64,000 nt of DNA from positions 3,344,581 through 3,408,580 of the forward strand of contig VUYV01000047.1 in assembly GCA_008711295.1 (NCBI GenBank). Reading direction: 5' to 3'. Under the pieces are notes generated by a model. It saw nothing but the letters and a program-made list of their open reading frames with translations, was not told where the DNA came from and searched no databases. The stretch is from Anarhynchus alexandrinus. Its lineage: Eukaryota > Chordata > Aves > Charadriiformes > Charadriidae. Position numbers and translations under genes: made by a program. How positions within the stretch are numbered: the stretch's first letter is position 1; each line of letters opens with the position of its first letter. Shown here in pieces: positions 51,337-64,000 of this stretch.

Positions 51337-51480
51337 CATGCAGTCACGAAATGGTTGAGGTTGTAAGAGACCTCTGGAGCTCCTTTGGTCCAACCCCCCT
51401 GCTCAAGCAGGACCACCTAGAGTTGGTTGCCCACAACCAAGTCCAGACAGCTTTTGAATATCTTCACGGGGATTTAAACT
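51337..51480 (-). mobile_element. CR1 retroposon 3' end (older copy)
   Basis: Reads gtcacgaaatggttgaggtt, then gacctctggagctcctttgg, tccaacccccctgctcaagc and cttttgaatatcttcacggg. This is the reverse complement of the CR1 3' end of the subfamily with …ctcaagcagggtcacctagagcaggttgccc…. The terminal repeats are eroded. About 145 bp, minus orientation. Confidence 0.85.
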
Positions 51481-54400
51481 CAAACAGCCAGAGATATGGA
51501 AAAGTGAGGAAACACAACGCTCTTGAAGAGAGAAATGAAAAGAAGGTGCCTCAATATCAACAATTACTCATTCCATATTACATGCCATGATAGAAACACG
51601 AACTTTAGTAAAAGCAATAGTAAATTGTATGGTCAACGGCTGTTTCCTGCATTGAACTGGTTACTCAAGGGTCCCTACAGAAGCTGAACCACAGCAAGAG
51701 AGGTGAAAAAATTTGCTAAAGCCGTTTCCTGTTACTTGGGATTATGCATGTCTATTACTGCTGTAGAGCTGTACATGACACTGGGGAAAACTCTATACGT
51801 GGACCTTTATGAGACAGCACTGTGTGTTCTTCCTCTCTGAGATGTTTCTCACCACCCTTTGGAGCGGTCACCACTCAAACCCATGTCACAGGGACACTTT
51901 GCTGTTTTGGCAGTAAGGTCTGCAGCATCGCTAAGCAGGAAATGATTTTTTCCTCCTTCTAAACTTGGAGAGTCAAACCATTTTGTATTTCATGTTGGTA
52001 TCAAACCAAAATTGTTTCTCAACAGATTTTCAGTAGGCTCCAGGCTGGAGAGCTGATCAGACTCGAGAGACGAGAGCAACACTGGCTCTGTCACTGATCC
52101 AATGTTTGGCTGGAGCACATCTCTCAGATTTTCTTCTGAAATCTCCCACCTATAAAACTCTGACATATCTCTTCTTGGGAGCATTATGAGTTTTAATCAG
52201 GTAGTGTCTGTCTGCTGTTGGCAGTACACGATGTGCTGTAACAAAGTTTAATAATATGACAAAGTCATGCCCTAGATCTCAAGTAGGAGCACAGTCAGTT
52301 AATGACTGTTCTTCTGAAAATGTTTATTCTAATCTCATTGAAGCTTAGTTCATTTTCCCTAAAATTGGAACTAATTCACACACATCAAACTACTACAAGG
52401 AGATGTTCTGAGGCACTAAAATTACAGGAACTGCCATAAAAGAAAAGAAAAGGAAAAAACCCCAAACCTCAACAATTCCAATATCAGATTTTATTTGTCT
52501 TAGTGTGGAGCATGGTGAGATCCTGCTGAATACGAAGCAGATCTTGCAGAATATAAAGGAAAGGTACAAGTTACAAAAGTAGCTCCCTCAGGATTTCCAG
52601 GTAGAAATCTTTTGCTGCCCAAACTCCATTAAGACTCCTGACAACGTTATCGGCCCTGCATGCCAGTAGATGGCACCCTGAATATGAGCTCCACAAATGC
52701 AACGGCGTTGCAGTCGCATTTGCAAGAAAAATTTGGTAGTACACTCTGCCCTCTTTTTTTTTTTCTTTTTTTTTTCTTTTAACTTTTAAAAAAATAACAA
52801 AAGGGAAGACAGTCAGGAAACAGATGAAATATTAACAGGAAACAGAAAAAGGATCCTATCTGACGCTTTTATGATTCGGTGCTTCCAAACTGTTATTAGC
52901 AGCATCAGGGCCAAGTTTGGGCCGGTTTTGCAGGGGAATTCGTTTCGCTTACTTTGGAAGGCAGAGCTGCCAAGCCCTGTGCAACTGCTTGTGAGGCACT
53001 CCATGTTCATTATATAATTAGCTAATTTGCCTTTTGGCAAATAGTTAGCATCTGGATATAAATTTTAGTTCTGAAACCTCCTACGGTTGATTTGCTGGAG
53101 AAAGGCATTAAACCAAGACAGACTTCCCCCCCCTCCCCTCCCTGTTGTTTATAAGGTTTCTGCAGCAAAGGGGCAGCATAACTTTAAGGCATTCACCTAA
53201 GAGAAGGGGGACCGGGGAACACCCTGAAAAACCCTTTTGGAAGTAGCTGGTTTGGGGCACTGTGGAACAGAAGCAGCAGGTTGGATAAGAGTGGGGAAAA
53301 GTCAGGGAACAGTATAGGAACAAGAAAAATCCTTGACATGAGGTTGGATGGATGATACAGGAAAGGAAAACTGATTCATAGGGTGGGAGAAAAAAAAGAT
53401 TACATGCGATGTGAGAAAGAAGAACTTTAATTTCTGAATAGCGGGTAGATCAGCTTAATTATGGGGCAAGAAACACCACTGAGCTGGAGGAATAAAATCG
53501 CCTTTCTGTCTGGGACAGCTGAATCGATTTCGTCCTACACACAGAGCCTCTTTTGGAGATACCTTCAGGAGTTCAAAAGCCCTCACTGAGGGAAGAAGGG
53601 ATTCATACTTTTAATTAAATCATTGGCCTCAGTGGGTCAACACTTGTAGTTGCTTTTCCCATGAATTGGTCCATGTGCTTGGGATGCTCGGAGAGGAGAC
53701 AAGCCTGCTTCAGCAAGTAGCACACCATCCCCATAGTGCCTCGGGTTGAACTGAAGCCAAAGCTCAGACAACTACAGGTGCGAGGCGGCTCCTAAATAGT
53801 CAAGTGGCATTTTACATGTCTTGGCAGATCAACAGTTAAGATCCTCAAACCCCGATTTCTAAATGTACAGTTGACTTTCAGACACGTCGTGTGAAAGTAA
53901 TGAGTATGACAGAGGTGAAATACAGAAAGGTTACTGCAGATGCAAATCTGTACACACAGTAAAGTCACCCTGTTTCTGAGAATCGGGCCCAGGTTCAAAG
54001 AGTAACACAACAAATTGTGGAGATCAGATATTGGTCTTCCTCACAAAGCGCTGTGTCTTGGCAAAACTACTTTCAAGAATATTTTTTGTAAGAATTCTTT
54101 TAAAAACAGTGTTTTCACAAAACCTTGATGTTTGGTAACAGCAAAAATATTTAAATTAGTTCTAATCTTCCTTTGGTTGGAAAAAATACTTTTCTGCCCT
54201 TTCTCTTCAAAAAGAGAATGGAGATGATAAAGAAAACAAGGTAACAGTGTTAACTTTCCAATGAAACACAAAACAAAACAAAACCCCCTTCTTTTTGCTA
54301 TTTATATTTTCCATGAAAAAAGGAAAAATACGCTTTTTAGCTTTTTGCAAAAAATCAAGAAAGTCAATTGTTCATCTCACTGCCATTCTTACGTCTTTGG

Positions 54401-55924
54401 TAGCTTAATTATGGTTTCTGCCTCACAATGACAGCCAGTAAGTTACAGCAGCCCATGGAGCTAGAGGAGATTTCATATTGCATTTATCATTTTTTAACCC
54501 ATTTTGACATGTTGCTTTGTCCAGAAATGGATCATATAATGAGTGTGCGGAATAGTATTACCCAAGAACTTTATGTCATGAGTTTTGGTACAGTATTGCC
54601 AAAGTTAGTATATAGTTTTTCTACAAAGCAAAGTATTAGTTTTTCAAGAAACGAGAGGGTAGCACTATTCCTAAATTTTGGGTTAAGCTATGCCTATGTT
54701 TCCTACAGCTACGCACAGTGAAAGACGGAATGCAAATGTTAATTCATTAGCAATTTGTACCAAGTAGTAGTTGTAACAAATACTTTTATTCAAGAAAGGA
54801 AAAAAAAAACTCTATCCACGATTAATATAATTTGTTGCATTTTTTTCAATATTATGAGATTAAAAATGTTGTATATCATTTTTGGTAAGCTTTTAATGTC
54901 CAACTTCATTCCTTATGACATATTTACCAGTATCAAGACAGAAGCATAATGAGCATGAAAGTGCTCGACATAGTCATGTAGAAACACTGCAAAATTAAGG
55001 TGCATCTTGTTATAGTCCCTAATTCCATTCTTCTGCTGAAGAGCACACTGTACATGAAGAGCATCCATTGAAACTTAATGCAACAATATTTCAAAAGAAT
55101 AAAAATCAGCACTAGGATAAAAATCAACCATTACGCTAGACCTGTGGGCCTGAAAAACCATAAAAATGGAAGAGGAAGTAAGAGTTAACAAATGAAAAAA
55201 AACAGCTAATGCCACACACGTGGTGAGTCAGAGCATTCTTGTAAAGGAGAAAACGTACTGCTGTGTCTGTGAAAGACATGTTTAAAATCAACACACCTAC
55301 GTAAATATTTCTGCTGTCGGGTTTTGCTTTTAGCCTTTGCTACAGTTTCTTATCTCTGCTGAAGTACAGCTCAGGGGCTGTAAGTGTTTAAACACACAAC
55401 TGACGGAAATAAAGGGGGACAGATGAAAAAAACTATAGGTAAAGAGAGGGGATAACAAGTAAACTGCCACAGAGCTTTTTTTCAATTATTCTTATCTGCA
55501 TTCTGCTCTGCCTTTATTTTTTTTTTCAGCCATCCCCACCATGCTGCTCTCACAGCTAACACGTCACACATCTGTGCCCAGGGCACGGACACAAACAGCA
55601 AAGGCTGCTGAGGGATATGGTGTCCTGGGCTGGTGCCCAGAAGAGTCCTGAAGCCAGTTTATCTGAGTACTAGAAAAACAGAAAAACCCATTGTAATGAA
55701 AATACAAAGCAGATGTAACATTCCTGCCTTTTCCTTTGCAGAAAGATGTCATCCAGCCTGGAATAATTTGTACTTAGGAAGCAGCATTAATTTCAACCAT
55801 CAGTCATCTCTCTGGTCAAAGTAGATCTGAAATGACACTACATCACCGTTGCCTGGGTCTTTACTCCATTTTTATCCTTTTATATCAGATAGATAGACAA
55901 TAAAACAGAATTTCACGCTGGGTT

Positions 55925-56135
55925 CAGTCTGCTGTAAGATGTTAAATGTCCTAAACTCAACAGCACAGTTTCCCTTATCAACCAAACTTGCAACCTCATT
56001 CAGCAAACATCTGTGAGTTAGTTGATTCCTCCTCAGCCCTACGAAAACCATGCTCATCGGCATTAATTATCACACCTCCTTTTAATTTCTTTACCTGTTG
56101 CCATATTAGACTTTCAGTGGTGTCTCTCAAAACAG
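55925..56135 (-). mobile_element. Ancient CR1/L3-type LINE fragment (minus orientation)
   Basis: The plus strand carries cccttatcaaccaaacttgc, aacctcattcagcaaa, then gaaaaccatgctcatcggca and ttaattatcacacctccttt. These are close counterparts of the old CR1 reverse complement (…cctttatcaaccaaacttgtaatctcatc…ataaacccatgttgattggcattaattataatacccccttt…). It is the same family as 31300-32020, but further along the element. Decayed coding region. Confidence 0.7.
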
Positions 56136-56841
56136 ACAATACACTGAGCAAGGACCAGGGAGGTCATCTTACCTCATGTTTCTAAAGGCTGCCATTGTAA
56201 TCACTCTTTTCTAGTCCAGTATTTGAGAATTTTCTGCAAACAAAAGCAGAAATGGCCCACAGAGTTCTTCAGGCAACTCTAATTTAAATGTACAGTTACG
56301 CATGCCTCTCCTGTGGTCAAAGAGAAGAGTAAAACGTCTTTTATGTTTTGTTTGTGGCAATATCTCCCTGTCCAGCATTCCTCTGTTACCACGTATGGAA
56401 TATGCTGTTCAGCACATTATTCACAATCTTATTTGAGCTCCAAGGTATATAATGCAGTCTCTATGAACGATGCACCTAAAGGCAAATTTCTTGACAGAAT
56501 TTGGCCCAAACCATAGCAAACTTCCTAGGTAGTAGCCAAATACAAGAAGTAAAACATTTTCAAGCACTGTTGTTAAACAACTCTTAGGCTAAAGACTCTT
56601 TTCTCCCTGAGATTTTAACTTGGTCTTTGATACGATGACCATTTCAACCTTTTTGGTTTATTCTTTTATATTAAGAGAGGGTTATATTTTACAATAACAC
56701 TTGGTTAATAACCACATAATTGCCATGATTGAAATCCCATGTGCCAGCTTCATATCCAGTAGGAACAAAGTGTGTTATCATCTAAAATAGTTTCTTTCTA
56801 GTGTGTGCAACAGAGGACATGTGGTTCCAGGCAGGTCTTAA

Positions 56842-56905
56842 AGGCCTGATCCTGATCTCAGGTTCACAGTGAATCCACCGAAGTCAACTGAGTTACAGCA
56901 ATGCA
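56842..56905. repeat. Ancient palindromic repeat fragment
   Basis: Reads ggcctgatcctgatctcagg, then gaatccaccgaagtcaactg and agttacagcaatgcaaaag. This matches the sauropsid repeat …ggcctgatcctgatctcagtt…ccattgaagtcaatggagttacaccagtg…. Confidence 0.6.
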
Positions 56906-59900
56906 AAAGTGACATTGAGCATAGCCAAGGAGGAAAGCCAAAGCATTTCTTGCATTATGGAGCCAGGTATGGTCAAATACTTTATCACAGACTGCAAAAG
57001 GGAAGGAAACAGACTTGCACTATTGTACAGCAGTAACTATGTTGTTTAATTTTGGGTCGAAGAACATAATCGAAGGTTGTTTTGATGACTGAGTTCCTAA
57101 GAATTAAAGTGTTAAAATGCGGTACTTCATTTCTCATTCCTGGTAGTTACCACACATATAAGGAATATGTGATTCTCCACTCACAGTACGTCACATGGAT
57201 GCGGAGTCTGCACCACACAATATCTTACAGACTCTTACAGTTTGATGCTTCAGCGATTTCCTGCCCATTGACCGCAGCGCTAAAAATATGAGTGGCTTAC
57301 TGCTATTTTTTCAACTAGTAATAGCACCTCACACAATAAAAAATTAATAGGATAAAATAAAATAATAGAAGGCTGGTATTGGTCCCCCTCTCTAGCAGAT
57401 GGCAGCAAAATATCTTGAGTAAATATACCATTTCAGTGGAAATATTAATAACCTTTACAGGCTGTTGCTCGATTTGTCTCAATGATTCAATGAAGAGAGA
57501 CATGAAGACAGAAACTTTGACTAGCTGTGCGATGGCTATCAATGAGGATTTAAGCAGGGAGCTAAGGTCCTCCTTTGTGTCATTCTGAAATTTTGTAGAA
57601 GATGATAGCTGAAAGCCCCAGGGTCTCTTCCCTGCTATGCGTAGACCTTTAAAAATAGCAGGATCAGATGACAAAGAAAAACAGGGATCTGGAAAAGCTA
57701 CTTGTACCCTATAGGGCAGAGATGTGTCATCTCTGGAAATGCTTTTCTATCTGGATAGAAATGCCCTGAGAATTAGAAAGAGAAGAGAATGGGAGAGAGT
57801 TACTACTCCAAAGTTTTGTACATACAATGACAAACTGTTCACATCCATATTTTATGACTACAGATTCAACTCTAATCCTATAATCCTCTGTGACCTGCTA
57901 CCTACAGGACTTCCTTGCACAAATAAAAGCTCACTATGCAATATTGTTAGGATATTATTGGAAACAACAAAACTACATGCAATGGGGTAAAAGAGCTTCT
58001 TCAAGTCAGCCAGTGACTGCATATGGTCACGTCTCCTCTTGCATCACTTAGTTTCTTAATTATATTACATGTGAAGGTCTCAGGAAAGGTAACAGCTGTT
58101 TCAAAAGTTCGTCTGTCCCAATATATCATATGGGATAGCATAATGGAGTCTATTTTCACCACTCCTATGTCAATTTAATATCTCAGTTTCAAGTGGAACT
58201 TGAAGCTAAAAGTATCCTTTGTGTACAGTTTGGCCTGCATATGTTCTGGGAACAGTCGTCCATAGTAGAAATTCAGTTGAATATGCAAAAGAACATGCCT
58301 GGGAAGAATTGCTACTTCTAGGTCTTCCTGCTGGCAGCGCATTTCACTTCTTTCTGGAGTGCATCTGATCCGCGACACCTGCCTCCATTTCCCATGCTGT
58401 GCAAGCTAGACTACAACCCTTCGAATGATGAATATCGGTCATATATACACAGTATTAAAAAAAACAAACTATGAATATCGTCTGATAGGCAACACTTTTG
58501 ACGCATCCTACAACGTTGAATAGCAGAATGAGTACAGTTTAGTCATTAGACCAGTGACAGCAAAAAGTTCCCGGCATCATAAAAGTTTATAACGATTTGA
58601 TTAATTTAGCACCTGAGAAGTGCTAGAGGGGCCCAGAGGAGTACTGCTTGGTTGCTCCTGACCTGCCCTCACCTATCAGGTAAGGAAAAGATAATTTCCT
58701 TCTACCTTCTTTCTTTCTGCTGTTCATTTATATAGTGCAGATAAGTACAGATTAGACTCATGTCTTTCTAACCACCACAGGTAAGTCTGACCACCTCTAA
58801 ACTCATTTTACACCTGGCTATGATGCTTGTCACACAGCAACTTTTTAGTTTAAAGCTGTCTAATTCTGAATAAAAAGAATCCAATATTTTCTCTAGGAAG
58901 ATCACATAAGAATCACAAATTTTCTCCGGTGCTTGAAAGAAATCTGTTCCTATAGCCTAAATGTTCAGAAAAGTGTTGTTACTTTTAATGTTGCCAGATC
59001 TGAAGTGATGAGATACTATGGGAAAGGTTATTCTTGCAGTATTTACAGATACAAGCAGAAGCAGAAGTGACAGAAATTTCAAAGACTGCTTGAAATACTT
59101 CCAGCTCAATTTTGCAGAACTTCTCCTCACAGAGATTCAGATATTCATCCAAACTTTATGTGCTTACCTGAACTAGACATGTGGTGATGGTAATTTTGGA
59201 ACAGCCAGAACTCTCTGGAGAAGTGGAAGAGTTAGTACCGCAAGACAAACTGATGCATTAGAAAAATATTTTTTAAACGCCTGAAAGCTTGCTGCAAATA
59301 GCCAAAGAAACAAACTTCATATAAGTCTAAATTTCACAGCTTTGCCAACAGAAATTTCAGTTTCAATTTGACAGCAGCTATATAAACAAGCTATCGTGAG
59401 GCCAGCTCGGGTAGGACATTACAGCACATTTGTGACCTGCGCCACATTCGTGTACGTGCACATGCTCCACTGGTTGCTCCACGGCGGAGGAAGCACCTCG
59501 TGGTCATCACTGAGTAAAGCTACACACAAGTTTTATCCCACTCGACCTCTAAATCACTACTTAACACTTGGAACTGTTGTAAGTCATGCCTCAGTTTGCC
59601 TCCTCGTCCTTTGTTCCTGCAGTAGCAGCATCCCCTTCACTAGAAAAAAAGACCTTCTTGAGCACTGTTAAGCCTTTGGTGAAGCAGTGGCAATGATTTT
59701 AACCTCTTAGAGTACCTTACAGTCCCTCAGCTCAGTAGTTTAAACGTGCACTTGCCATGTTTTAATGCATTTTGCAGTTCCATATACCCATCATCCTACA
59801 GAAGACATGTCTGTCAAACAGAGAAACTGAAATTATTGAATAGGAAAGGCTTTAAAGCTTCTCAGAATCTAAAAATAAATTAACAAATAAACTTATAATA

Positions 59901-60363
59901 AGGCTCTTTTTTTTTTATTTAAAACTTATTAAAAAAAAATATTTCTTTCTGACACTGCCTGCCTCAATAGTGTCTATAACCAAAGGTTTGCCCCTTATTC
60001 AGACAGCAAGACCTCCTCCGTCCCAGCTCCCCAGGATAACGTTCAATTCTCTGTGCTGTGCTCACGAAACAGTCCCTCCTACCCTCTCTCAGTCTTCCTC
60101 CATACATAGCTGCAGCAGTTTTTGTGCTGTGATCCTGCAGCTGCTCCCTTTCTTCTTCTCACTGCTCCCACTTCCCATCTGAGGGGGGAAGAAAAAAGCT
60201 CCAGACACTTTTAATCTGTTCCCACACTCCATCTCCACTTTCCTTTGCAGAGCTCCTGGTGCTGCTCTTGTAAGAGACGCTGCTGTGAAACGCGGCAGAG
60301 CCAGCGCCTACAATTTTAGGAGAAAACTTTCAAGCTACAGCAGGAACTAGAAGGGGAAACTCT

Positions 60364-60510
60364 TTGCGGCTTGCGTCGAGCAAGCCCCTCTTCTGCATTT
60401 CGTGGGGCCCCCGGTTTGTTTTCTTCACCAGCCGCCTCTGTCGTGGCCCAGAGCGGAGCAGGAGGCGGCGGGAGTGCCTACCCCACCACGCTGCTCCTCA
60501 GCACCACGTG
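60364..60510. promoter_or_regulatory. CpG-rich patch upstream of ARHGAP15 (candidate promoter, unproven)
   Basis: About 147 bp with around 13 CpGs, including gcggcggg-type and gcgtcga words, and an E-box CACGTG at 60503-60508. It is the most CpG-dense place upstream of the start-codon exon, about 10.4 kb away, so it is a candidate for the first exon or promoter. No TATA box is evident. No exon border could be tied to it. Confidence 0.25.
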
Positions 60511-62769
60511 GCAAAGCGGGGAGAAGACAAAGGCATTTGTTTTATGTGATAGTACCTGATAGCACATTGTGTGGCTGAGATGTCTGCTTTCAGCAAAGGG
60601 GAAATACCAAGGCTACTGTGGTGTCAAAAATATAATTTATTATGCAAGAAGTTTGGGCATAGCAGCAATGAAAACTTTATTTCACAAAGGTGGTTCAAGA
60701 CGACTCCTACCGTCAGCTGTGGGTTTATTTGGTAGTGCAGTAACACGCAGAGCTGGTGGACTCCTGGAACCCCTTGTTGGCTGGAATTGCTGCTCTCAGC
60801 TCAAGTGAGCCCTTACAGTCCTACGTACCCAAGTTAAAATGTCCTTACAGTCCATCAATATTATTCCTTAAACATCTCTATTTTGGTTCATGGTACAAGT
60901 CTGGTTATAAATCTCTGCACTTAACTTTTTCCATTCTTTTATTTTATACAATTTTTGCTCCATATCTTAATAGATTCCCTGTCTTCACTTACTCACATTC
61001 TAGGAAAGATTTCATAAAAACACCCAAACTTCAGATGAAAATTAAAACTAGAAAAGTAGTTTTCCTATTAAAAACTCTGTAGCAATTCTGAACATCTCAG
61101 GTCTGTATGACTACATCCTACTCAATCCAGAGCCAGTGCTAGATTGTCCAAACGAAATGCAAGACCAGTTTCTCTAAGCCTCTGCTAAGACCGGGGGCAA
61201 TCCTTTTCTTTGCCATGACCTAGGGATTAATGAACAAGGAGGAACTGATATGCTTTCACTTGGGCTGTTTCCGCTTCCTCTGCCGCTCCAAGAAGAGTGG
61301 ATGGATTAGCGCCACTTCCTAGTCCAAAAACCATCACAAGAATTTGATTACTCATTACTGCTGGTTACTGTACTTTGCTTTTTTTGCTAATAAAGTAACC
61401 AAGCATGCAATGTACTGCTGATAATAGAAACATTAATCTTTGTAGATCAAGCCTCAGCTCTACTCAGCCCAAAGCACAAAATGCAGCACACGTCAGAGCA
61501 GCTCGGCCAGTTGGAAAGTCTGATGTGACACCTTCCCAGTGGAAGATGTTGATTCATTTGTAGCAAAGCTATTTGCTAGAAATGCATTTTATTTCAGAGA
61601 GCCCAGGGAGGATTCTGTTGCTCTATGCTGTGGATGCCCACAATGTTACCATCAGGCTCTCATGCAACGTGTGTTGGGGTTTGGCTCCGGCCACCATCAC
61701 CGTGTGGGCTGAAGATCCCCCAACTGGTGGGACATGCTGCCAGCGTTAGGTCCATTCCCCCACCGTGGACTGCTCGGTTCCTCCAAGTTCACTGTCCTGA
61801 GCAGACATGTGGCTGGCCCAGCAGCGGGCGTCTCCTGAACCACAGCAGCAGCAGAACACCAGACCAGAACACCAGAAATGCTGAGAGCATCCTGACACCC
61901 AGCAGGCTGGTGACAAACCCACCAGCTATGGAGGTGACTCTCTTGGAGATAGAACTCCATGTCTTCAATTGTCTTCACAAAATATCTGTGTCACTTCCCT
62001 CCTCACCCACAGAGGAAGAGAGTTTAGTAACATCCTGAGCAGCAGACAAACAAGTACAGGTGCTAAGCGCCATGCCTTGCCTAGGAGGAGCTTCGGTATC
62101 TGGTTCACATAGGCGCCTCAGTATCTGAATCAGTACCAAATACAGTGGTGGCTTTGCTCAGGGTGTGGCAGGAAATGAAATAAGAAACAAAGAGCAAGCA
62201 CATACTTAAAGCGTGTCTCTTCAGCTCTCAGCCACACTCACTTCTGTTTTTTCTTCCTCCTTTTCTCCCCCTCCCCTCTTATCGTCTTGCAGTTTAGCTG
62301 AAAACTGATGGACGTCTGGGAGAAGGAGTCAGAAGTGACTTTAAGTTCATTTGTTCGAGAACTGCGCTTATTTAGTGTATCAGGCACAGGCTTTGGAAGA
62401 AATATTTATGAAAAACCACAGTACAAACCCACAACACCTAGCTTAATTACAAGTGAATGATTTCATACCCATCAATCTCAAATGACAGGAAGTGTTATAC
62501 TGTGTCTTAAACAACCTTAAACCACTAACCATAGCAATATCAAACTTTCTTAGCTAGTTTATTGAAGAAATGCTTCAGTAAGCATCTGTGCACTGAGTTC
62601 GTATTTTACTGTATAACTTGCACATACCCCCAGAAGTTTAGAAGCTAATTTGGGAAATACCAATATCTGTTAAATAACCCTCTGATATCTTACCTACTTA
62701 ATTCCCAAAACAGCTCTTTCTCATGATTCTCATCTCAAGTAAGGTGAACGAAAATACAGAGAAATTAAG

Positions 62770-62885
62770 AGAAAAAGGCCAACATTTTCAAGCACGTATG
62801 AATTTTGGGTTCTTAGTTCCTGGCAAACGGGACTCACTTTTACAGACGCTGGACCTCAACACTTCCAGGTGACTTCGGCATGAGC
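62770..62885. repeat. Ancient repeat fragment (ggccaaattttca family)
   Basis: Reads aaaggccaacattttcaagc, then gggttcttagttcctggcaa, acgggactcacttttac and aggtgacttcggcatgagcc. This resembles the old palindromic repeat aaaggccaaattttcaaaagtgcctaagtgacttaggagcc…. Heavily diverged. Confidence 0.4.
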
Positions 62886-63504
62886 CAATAACACACTGAA
62901 AATGTGCTCCAGCATGACCTGGCTGCGTCCACAAACTGAGCTGCAGCATGAATTGGGTTTACCCTGTGGTCAGTTTGCAACATCTAAATATCCACGCCCA
63001 GAAAATTAATGCCTGCTTTTCTCATTCAGACAGTCTTCTTTTAAAAAACAATCCAATAACATTTCTTTTGGTTCTGTTTCAGCCAGCCTGGGAGCTTGCA
63101 CCCCAAGTTCTTCAAGTTCTAATAAAGACGACGGGAGTGCACAGACTTTGTTGTAAGAGGTCTCACTCTTAAAAGAAAAATAGCTCTGCATTGAGGAAGT
63201 GCCTGTGCAAATGAGGAGCTAGCAGTGTTTGTTTTGTAGTGAGTCTCCAAAACAACCTTTTTATAGTATTTTTCGAAGTGGGGAAGACTGACCGAGGCAC
63301 ATTGAGTGCGTGAAGGCACAAACTTCACATCTAGCACAGCAAAAGAACAATCTCCTCTGTCCTTCAGGTGTTGATAAGAGAGTTGTCAGTGACATGAAGA
63401 CTCATTGAGACCTCTGGTTGAAGCAGGCCAACCTTATGAGAAGGTTTCAGAAGCAAGTAACACCAATGCCTCCTGATCTAGACCAAGCTCACAGTTTTCC
63501 ATCA

Positions 63505-63735
63505 TTGGAAGTTTCATCTTAACACGAGGAGGAACTTCTTTCCTTTGAGGGTGGCAGAGCACTGGCACAGGCTGCCCAGAGAGGTTGCAGAGTCTCCCAC
63601 TCTGGAGACATTCCAAACTAGCCTGGACGCCGTCCTGTGCAACTGCTGTAGGTGACCCTGCCCTGGTGGGGGGGTTGGACTAGATGATCTTCAGAGGTCC
63701 CTTCCAACCCTGACCATTCTGTGATTCTGTGATTC
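63505..63735 (+). mobile_element. CR1 retroposon 3' end (plus orientation)
   Basis: Reads ttggaagtttcatcttaaca, cgaggaggaacttctttcct, gagcactggcacaggctgcc, cagagaggttgcagagtctc, then the terminal block ggggttggactagatgatct and two copies of attctgtg. It covers the end of CR1 ORF2 and the 3' UTR, of the subfamily with acacgaggaagaacttcttt. About 230 bp, 5'-truncated. Confidence 0.93.
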
Positions 63736-64000
63736 CCAAATGCACACCCAATAGGGAAGTGTGGCCTTCAGCCTACCCTGAGACTAAGAGGACATTCCAG
63801 CAATTAGTTTGGTGGTGCCAAAAGCTGTTGGAAACCACCACAAGATGGAAAAAGGAGACAGTTCTATGCAGGTTGTGCAATCAGGTAAGAAAATCTGCTG
63901 TCGTGCTCTAAATGGTACTTGAATTATCATGGAAGATACACAGTCAAAAGCTGGGCCAAAATTTTATCCCATCTCTTTTCTTCAGGACTAATGCTATTAA

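Larger units (their letters stand above)
50004..64000 (-). other. Region upstream of the ARHGAP15 start codon (5' intron and/or promoter side)
   Basis: The acceptor at 50004-50005 shows that a 5' non-coding exon lies upstream. I could not identify it. Good minus-strand donor-like sequences occur at 50399 (gtaagatatg), 56173 (gtaagat), 59167 (gtaagc after gttcag) and 62695 (gtaagatat); none has independent support. Contents recognised: CR1 pieces (51337-51480, 63505-63735), an older CR1 (55925-56135), old palindromic repeats (56842-56905, 62770-62885), pyrimidine-rich DNA at 59990-60180, and a CpG patch at 60364-60510. No protein-coding gene recognised. Confidence 0.7.

Noticed and set aside
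57315..57674. 119-codon minus-strand frame
   Set aside because: Ends in a low-complexity Phe/Leu/Tyr tail from AT-rich DNA and shows no domain.
61625..62038. 137-codon plus-strand frame
   Set aside because: Local GC-rich composition lowers stop frequency; Pro/Ser-rich translation without a recognisable domain and open in the opposite strand as well.
1..64000. tRNA, rRNA, CRISPR arrays, bacterial operons or viral genes
   Set aside because: None seen; the repeats present are retroposon ends, microsatellites and old palindromic elements of a bird genome.

Overview
This window looks like intronic and flanking DNA from a bird genome, holding the 5' part of one protein-coding gene. Evidence for a bird: several CR1 retroposon ends, including a fresh-looking one at 32143-32269 with tandem copies of the CR1 3' terminal octamer, long AT-rich non-coding stretches, and five short exons with GT-AG borders. 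No bacterial, plasmid or phage gene organisation is present, and almost all open frames of 60-210 codons are chance frames in non-coding DNA or pieces of old repeats.

The gene is ARHGAP15, a Rac-directed Rho GTPase-activating protein, on the minus strand. I rebuilt five consecutive coding exons: 49824-50003 (start codon at 49986-49988), 19171-19245, 15341-15402, 11108-11195 and 4997-5086. They join in phase without a stop and give the first 160 codons: a conserved N-terminal segment, a variable linker, and the first two thirds or so of the pleckstrin-homology (PH) domain. The rest of the PH domain and the whole RhoGAP domain must lie beyond position 1, which is downstream for the gene. Intron lengths in the window are about 30.6, 3.8, 4.1 and 5.9 kb, followed by an intron of at least 5 kb that leaves the window.

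Layout: 1-4996 is intron, with an old L2-type LINE piece and an unexplained minus-strand frame with an acceptor-like border (1405-1563). 4997-19245 holds four exons, plus a 314-bp inverted-repeat transposon at 10528-10841 and an L2/SINE-like tail near 16 kb. 19246-49823 is one large intron with ancient CR1/L3 DNA, a young CR1 end, a palindromic element, a poly-G tract and a CpG-dense patch at 44.8 kb. 50004-64000 is upstream of the start codon and should hold 5' UTR exon(s), the promoter or intergenic DNA. I could not fix the first exon; a CpG-rich patch at 60.36-60.51 kb is only a candidate.

I found no previously undescribed system. The items most worth a second look are the 1405-1563 frame, the isolated CpG patch in the big intron, the frame at 21095-21307, and the lineage-divergent linker encoded by exon 19171-19245. 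All homology statements rest on recognition by eye; no search was run.
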